A stretch of 26,235 nt of DNA from positions 1 through 26,235 of the IMG/VR virus record IMGVR_UViG_3300021425_000164. One strand, given 5' to 3'. The translations under genes and the position numbers were made by a program. The notes below the pieces were generated by a model. The model made no database searches and was not told the DNA's origin. It saw only the letters and a program-made list of their open reading frames with translations. Within the stretch, counting starts at the first letter, position 1. Every line of letters begins with the position of its first letter. This document shows, in pieces, positions 23,682 through 26,235 of this stretch. The stretch is from a virus.

Positions 23682-24470
23682 TTACCAAGGGTCTTGGCCG
23701 AGGTGTTGACCTCGGCATCGTCCTGCTTGCCACACTGGGCACCACTTCGGGGAGCAGTGCCAGCCTTCCCATCGCATGGGCCATGTGGGTGCGTTGGAGA
23801 GCATAGTCGGAACAATCGACCAGCACATCTCAACAAACGCATTCTGCGCTTCTTCGGTTCGTTCAATCTCAATCACCTGCAGCTTGCCCTTTGAGAACAC
23901 TGCAAGGTTGAACTGGGTCAGGCCATGTGCCCAGGTGTAGGCGTGGGACTGAATATCCCAACGCTTCTTCTCCCAAGCTTCGTAGTGACGTGACGGGTTC
24001 TTCCAGTCCCAGATCACACCGCTCTCGTCAATCCAGTCGGCAGTGCCGACAAGGTTCAGCTTCACGGGCAAGTCGTAGCCTTCGACTTCTCGTATGCCCA
24101 TGTTCTTGATGAACATGCGTTCGATCCCGTCGGGGCGAGGGAAAAGGATCGGGTTGAGTTCGGTGTGCCAACACTCAACGTTGGCACGCACCGTTTCGAC
24201 CAGCGGTTCAAGGTCGGTACGCCACACGTCAACCTCGGCAGCGTGGTCAGAGATGTACCGCTCCGCTGCGGTGAGCATCATGTCTAGTTCTACTTCACGG
24301 CCAGAAAGCTTGGCTGCACCAGCTTCTTCGATGGCGTAGTGAACTGCGTTGCCTCGCAGCATGTCGCTGGACTCTTGCTGCTGTACAAGACCTGCCCTTT
24401 CCTGTCGGGCTTGTTCTGGACAGCGTAGAAACGTGGAGATCCACGATTGACGCAAGTTGAGTTCTATCAT
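23682..24470 (-). CDS. RecB/Cas4-like PD-(D/E)XK exonuclease with probable Fe-S cluster
   Basis: A 262-aa protein from ATG 24470, with AAGGAG 5 nt upstream; the frame extends further, but that part lies in the structured intergenic region. The nuclease motifs are in order: H44 in RGNAVHYAIEEA, D145 in GTADWID, D155-W-K157 in VIWDWKN, and Q174 in WDIQSHAY. The cysteines C17 (LRCPEQ), C239, C244 and C252 (CSPKWCPVWQAGRC) match the Cas4/AddB plan of one N-terminal and three C-terminal Cys that hold a 4Fe-4S cluster, although the spacing is slightly wider than usual. A 5'-3' or 3'-5' ssDNA exonuclease role in recombination or DNA processing is likely. No CRISPR genes are nearby, so a stand-alone phage Cas4-like enzyme is inferred. 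Confidence 0.8.
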   Translation of the reverse strand: MIELNLRQSWISTFLRCPEQARQERAGLVQQQESSDMLRGNAVHYAIEEAGAAKLSGREVELDMMLTAAERYISDHAAEVDVWRTDLEPLVETVRANVECWHTELNPILFPRPDGIERMFIKNMGIREVEGYDLPVKLNLVGTADWIDESGVIWDWKNPSRHYEAWEKKRWDIQSHAYTWAHGLTQFNLAVFSKGKLQVIEIERTEEAQNAFVEMCWSIVPTMLSNAPTWPMRWEGWHCSPKWCPVWQAGRCRGQHLGQDPW

Positions 24471-24489
24471 CCTGTCTCCTTGGGATGGT

Positions 24490-24539
24490 GATGGCGGGAA
24501 GACGGGAAAGGAGAACAGAAAAACCGTCCTCCCGCCATC
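24490..24539 (-). promoter_or_regulatory. Hairpin ahead of the nuclease gene with an anti-Shine-Dalgarno loop
   Basis: On the minus strand GATGGCGGGAGGACG and CGTCTTCCCGCCATC form a 15-bp stem with one G-U wobble and a 20-nt loop. The loop contains TCTCCTT, exactly complementary to AAGGAGA at the ribosome-binding site of the nuclease gene just downstream (24475-24481). A pseudoknot or alternative pairing could hide the site. This is the second of two stacked hairpins in the 124-nt gap. Confidence 0.6.
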
Positions 24540-24551
24540 GTACCTGTACTG

Positions 24552-24585
24552 GGGGGAGGGGGGCTGTGGGAGGCCCCCCTCCCCC
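24552..24585 (-). promoter_or_regulatory. 13-bp GC-only-type hairpin with G-quadruplex potential
   Basis: GGGGGAGGGGGGC (24552-24564) and GCCCCCCTCCCCC (24573-24585) pair perfectly around 8 nt. It lies right after the HTH gene on the minus strand. There is no T-tract, so it may be a partial terminator or a stabilising hairpin. The plus strand has G runs suited to a G-quadruplex. The arms resemble those of the capsid-gene hairpin at 3333. Confidence 0.6.
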
Positions 24586-24588
24586 ACT

Positions 24589-24598
24589 GTAACGTTAC
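24589..24598. other. 10-bp palindrome GTAACGTTAC at the HTH gene stop
   Basis: The perfect palindrome GTAACGTTAC covers the stop codon of the HTH gene and lies 3 nt before the G-rich hairpin. It could be an operator, perhaps for the HTH protein itself, but the same 10-mer also occurs inside the fibre gene at 6231-6240, so it may be chance. Confidence 0.3.
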
Positions 24599-24966
24599 TG
24601 TACCTCGCCTGCAACCTTTTTCAGTGGGTGATGTCCTGCGAGGCGTTCATGTGCGGCTTTCTGGGCTTGATCTGACACGCGCTGTCGTGACACGCCCATC
24701 TCTCGGGCGAGCTGAGACGACGAGCCACGCCCACCAAAGAACACCACGTCGTGGACGGTCTGGCGCTTCTCGTAGTGCAGCAGCGCCAGCATCTTCTCCA
24801 ACGACTTGACGCACTTGTCGATTGACCCAAGGCGCTGCACCTTGGAGGGCAGCTTCATTGGGACTAGCTCTTGCCTGAGCTGTTCAAACTCGGCAATGAC
24901 CGAGTCCCAATCAGTCTCGTTGATTTCTTTCCAAACCCCGTTTACGGGGTGAAACGGTTCAGCCAT
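24595..24966 (-). CDS. HTH DNA-binding protein (putative regulator)
   Basis: A 123-aa protein. Residues 82-108 (SSSQLAREMGVSRQRVSDQA) form a clear helix-turn-helix: a positioning helix with Ala-Arg-Glu, a turn Met-Gly-Val-Ser, then a recognition helix RQRVSDQ. The sequence resembles the HTH of sigma factors and of MarR/Xre-like small regulators (LAREMGVSRQRVSD). A long charged helical N-terminal part (about 20-70) could mediate dimerisation. No metal or ligand site is seen. It is coupled to the preceding 53-aa gene. The structured leader of the nuclease gene follows its stop, so it may regulate the downstream block. Confidence 0.72.
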   Translation of the reverse strand: MAEPFHPVNGVWKEINETDWDSVIAEFEQLRQELVPMKLPSKVQRLGSIDKCVKSLEKMLALLHYEKRQTVHDVVFFGGRGSSSQLAREMGVSRQRVSDQAQKAAHERLAGHHPLKKVAGEVQ

Positions 24967-25120
24967 CTCGTGTTAGCTCCTCTTTCTTCCGTTCGACGTA
25001 ACGAATGGCTTCCGTCTCGGTGCGGAACCATTCAATCAGCTTGTCGTCTCTGATGACGATCCAGCCAGGGATGAACTTACCCCGCCCAAGGGCGGTTGTG
25101 TAGCGCCTGATCTCGTACAT
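24959..25120 (-). CDS. Small hypothetical protein (53 aa)
   Basis: ATG at 25120 with GGGAG 6 nt upstream; the stop overlaps the HTH gene start by 8 nt. The 53 residues begin MYEIRRYTTALGRGKFIPGW, then IVIRDDKLIEWFRTETEAIR, with a charged C-terminus. It has the shape of a short beta-beta-alpha protein, in the style of many small phage DNA-binding or modulator proteins. No family is recognised. The overlap and the good ribosome-binding site support translation. Confidence 0.65.
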   Translation of the reverse strand: MYEIRRYTTALGRGKFIPGWIVIRDDKLIEWFRTETEAIRYVERKKEELTRDG

Positions 25121-25122
25121 GT

Positions 25123-25383
25123 TTACTCCCTAAAGAATTGAAGTTTCGTGAAGATCGAAGTCACGTTGTCGTGCTGCGACAGGTCTTCTTCGATCCGATC
25201 AACTGTCCATTGTTCAAAGGCTGCAACCACCTCTCTATGGGCTTTCTCAAGCGACTGAAGATCGATCTGCGAAGCAGCAGGGTGCTCTTGCATGGGGATG
25301 AGCCATTCGATCACGTCGAATGTCTCATCCAGCAAGCTCAGCAAGGCATGCCGATCAACAGGGATTGTGTTGTCGTCACTCAT
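25123..25383 (-). CDS. Small hypothetical protein (86 aa)
   Basis: ATG at 25383 (MSDDNTIPVDRHALLSLLDE) is preferred over an upstream alternative start because AAAGGA lies 6 nt before it and the upstream part overlaps the small membrane-protein gene in another frame. It is acidic and helical (QSLEKAHREVVAAFEQWTVD), with no membrane span. No function is recognised. The gene ends 2 nt before the next start on the minus strand. Confidence 0.6.
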   Translation of the reverse strand: MSDDNTIPVDRHALLSLLDETFDVIEWLIPMQEHPAASQIDLQSLEKAHREVVAAFEQWTVDRIEEDLSQHDNVTSIFTKLQFFRE

Positions 25384-25462
25384 CAAGATCCTTTGTGATG
25401 ACGATGAAGTACAGAACAGCAATCGACCACATCAAGATGAATAGAAGCAGGAACTTAATCAC
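25376..25462 (-). CDS. Tiny single-span membrane protein (28 aa)
   Basis: GTG at 25462 lies inside the stop region of the previous gene (GTGATTAA), and its own stop overlaps the next start by 8 nt. The 28 residues, VIKFLLLFILMWSIAVLY onward, are one hydrophobic span flanked by Lys and an acidic tail (TKDLDE). Because both ends overlap neighbouring genes it is probably a real micropeptide. Such proteins in early phage operons often affect host membrane functions or superinfection exclusion, but no specific role can be assigned. Confidence 0.5.
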   Translation of the reverse strand: MIKFLLLFILMWSIAVLYFIVITKDLDE

Positions 25463-25598
25463 CGTTCATCTCCTTGAGTCGTTTGATCCATTCGCCAGGG
25501 GTTTCGTTCGGACGAATGTCTGTGTCTGAATCTTTCTTGTGCTTGTTGAGGTCAGCGGCCTCACCCTCTTCGATAAACACCATCCGCAGATCAGCCAT
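25455..25598 (-). CDS. Small hypothetical protein (47 aa)
   Basis: ATG at 25598 overlaps the stop of the preceding gene by 8 nt. The 47 residues begin MADLRMVFIEEGEAADLNKH and end in ETPGEWIKRLKEMNGD. It is charged and hydrophilic, with a C-terminal amphipathic helix. No family is recognised. The tight overlaps on both sides support translation. Confidence 0.5.
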   Translation of the reverse strand: MADLRMVFIEEGEAADLNKHKKDSDTDIRPNETPGEWIKRLKEMNGD

Positions 25599-25830
25599 CA
25601 AGAAGCCCCTCTGGGAACGTCAGCTCATCAGAGGACACAACAACGTATGACTCGTCCACAAGCGTGGCGGCAACGGAGATCTCCTCGTTCAACTGAGTCA
25701 GCATCTTGTCGATTTGCTCCTTGGCCCAGTGGTCTGGCCCGTCTCGTAGCGTCTGCTTGGCTTCTTGCAATGTTGAGCTAGCTAGGCTCAGCAGCCCTTG
25801 CAGTGATTTGTAGTCGTCTTCGTCTAACAC
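25591..25830 (-). CDS. Small hypothetical protein (79 aa)
   Basis: GTG at 25830 is chosen because AAGGGAG lies 5 nt upstream and matches the leader of the 53-aa gene at 25120 (GGGAGTAA in both); a TTG at 25860 in frame is a weaker start. The protein starts MLDEDDYKSLQGLLSLASST and is helical and acidic (IDKMLTQLNEEISVAATLVD), ending FPEGLLDG. No family is recognised. An inverted repeat lies just upstream. Confidence 0.6.
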   Translation of the reverse strand: MLDEDDYKSLQGLLSLASSTLQEAKQTLRDGPDHWAKEQIDKMLTQLNEEISVAATLVDESYVVVSSDELTFPEGLLDG

Positions 25831-25854
25831 TCTTACTCCCTTACTCAGATTGTC

Positions 25855-25867
25855 CCGCAACTTGCGG
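25855..25867. promoter_or_regulatory. Short inverted repeat upstream of the 79-aa gene
   Basis: CCGCAA / TTGCGG with a 1-nt centre forms a 13-bp near-perfect palindrome in the 42-nt gap before the 79-aa gene. On the minus strand it overlaps a GCGGGACA stretch, similar to the GTGGGACA core of the plus-strand junction motif. It could be an operator or a short hairpin; the evidence is weak. Confidence 0.3.
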
Positions 25868-25872
25868 ATGAC

Positions 25873-26235
25873 TTATGATACCTCACGAATGAACCCGTGC
25901 ACATCCTTGTTGTTGCCCTTCATACGGACGAGGACAGCCCCAGGGCCAAGGATGTTGTTGTAGTGGTCCAAGAACCTGAGGTCGTGCTTGTCGCCGTCGA
26001 TAACGGTGCGGCCCATGAACGTCTTGGGGAGCGGTTCGCCCTTGGGTACGTTGACGGGGAACACGACGTTGCCTCGGTTCTTGATGGTCACTTCGGTGTC
26101 ACGCTCGGTGCCTGACGACACGACGTAGCGGTTGGCTCGGGTCCAGCCTGTCTTGTACGGCCCCTTGAGGTAGTCCTGAAAGATCACGTCGGGGTGCATG
26201 TCCAGAATCCACGGGGCTTGCTCCTCAATGTTGAT
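25873..26235 (-). CDS. Hypothetical protein, cut by the right edge
   Basis: The frame is open to the window edge (12 codons before the first ATG at 26199, ending PWILD), and no good ribosome-binding site precedes that ATG, so the gene probably starts outside. The visible part, about 120 residues, includes DVIFQDYLKGPYKTGWTRAN, then a beta-rich stretch (TEVTIKNRGNVVFPVN) and RFLDHYNNILGPGAVLVRMK near the end. No family is recognised. It leads the small-gene chain of the minus operon inside this window. Confidence 0.6.
   Translation of the reverse strand: MNIEEQAPWILDMHPDVIFQDYLKGPYKTGWTRANRYVVSSGTERDTEVTIKNRGNVVFPVNVPKGEPLPKTFMGRTVIDGDKHDLRFLDHYNNILGPGAVLVRMKGNNKDVHGFIREVS

Noticed and set aside
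23682-24470. The Cas4-like gene as part of a CRISPR-Cas locus
   Set aside because: No repeat-spacer array or other cas gene is in the window; stand-alone Cas4-like nucleases are common in phages.
24471-24614. Upstream extension of the Cas4-like nuclease frame
   Set aside because: It would translate the two hairpins and poly-G/C tracts; the ATG at 24470 has an AAGGAG site and starts at the expected nuclease N-terminus.

Overview
The window is a 26 kb piece of a tailed double-stranded DNA phage genome (Caudoviricetes), packed almost without gaps. Portal, scaffold, capsid, adaptor and tail-nozzle genes are followed directly by fibres and ejection-type proteins. No tape measure, tail tube, sheath or tail assembly chaperone gene is visible, so a short-tailed, podovirus-like virion is inferred. 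The lysis genes (a PGRP-type amidase with a peptidoglycan-binding domain, and a small r1t-like holin, with no recognisable spanin), the moderately high GC and the frequent GTG/TTG starts fit an actinobacterial or similar host. That host guess is weak.

Plus strand, 1-19.8 kb (virion and lysis genes). In order: portal (cut by the left edge), scaffold, major capsid protein, a GC-rich hairpin, a small Zn-finger protein, head-tail adaptor, P22 gp10-like tail hub, two appendage/fibre genes, a small membrane protein, a collagen-like fibre with a C-terminal S74 auto-chaperone, a 49-aa gene, three ejection/internal virion candidates (151, 491 and about 1772 aa), endolysin, a 54-aa protein, two very Arg/Lys-rich proteins, a holin and a small acidic protein. 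The 9-mer AGTGGGACA sits exactly on the stop codon at three gene junctions (1555, 10140, 18185), each just ahead of a new gene group.

Minus strand, 26.2 to 19.75 kb (replication and regulation, read right to left). A gene cut by the right edge is followed by a chain of very small overlapping genes (including a 28-aa single-membrane-span protein), an HTH protein, a RecB/Cas4-like nuclease with a probable Fe-S cluster, a protein with a Pro/Ala-rich linker, a DnaB-type helicase, an archaeo-eukaryotic-type primase, a RusA resolvase, a PD-(D/E)XK-like protein and a sigma-region-4-like HTH protein. Most junctions overlap by a few bases, so this looks like one translationally coupled operon. No DNA polymerase or terminase gene is inside the window.

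The two operons converge and overlap by 53 bp near 19.75-19.80 kb. The clearest unexplained signals are structural. The 124-nt gap at 24471-24594 holds two strong tandem hairpins, and the loop of one carries 7 nt exactly complementary to the ribosome-binding site of the nuclease gene downstream. A 24-bp near-perfect palindrome lies just ahead of the sigma-like gene, an 11-bp perfect hairpin lies in the last plus-strand gene, and the AGTGGGACA junction motif recurs three times. No stretch longer than about 125 bases lacks a gene. No tRNA, CRISPR array or insertion sequence was seen.
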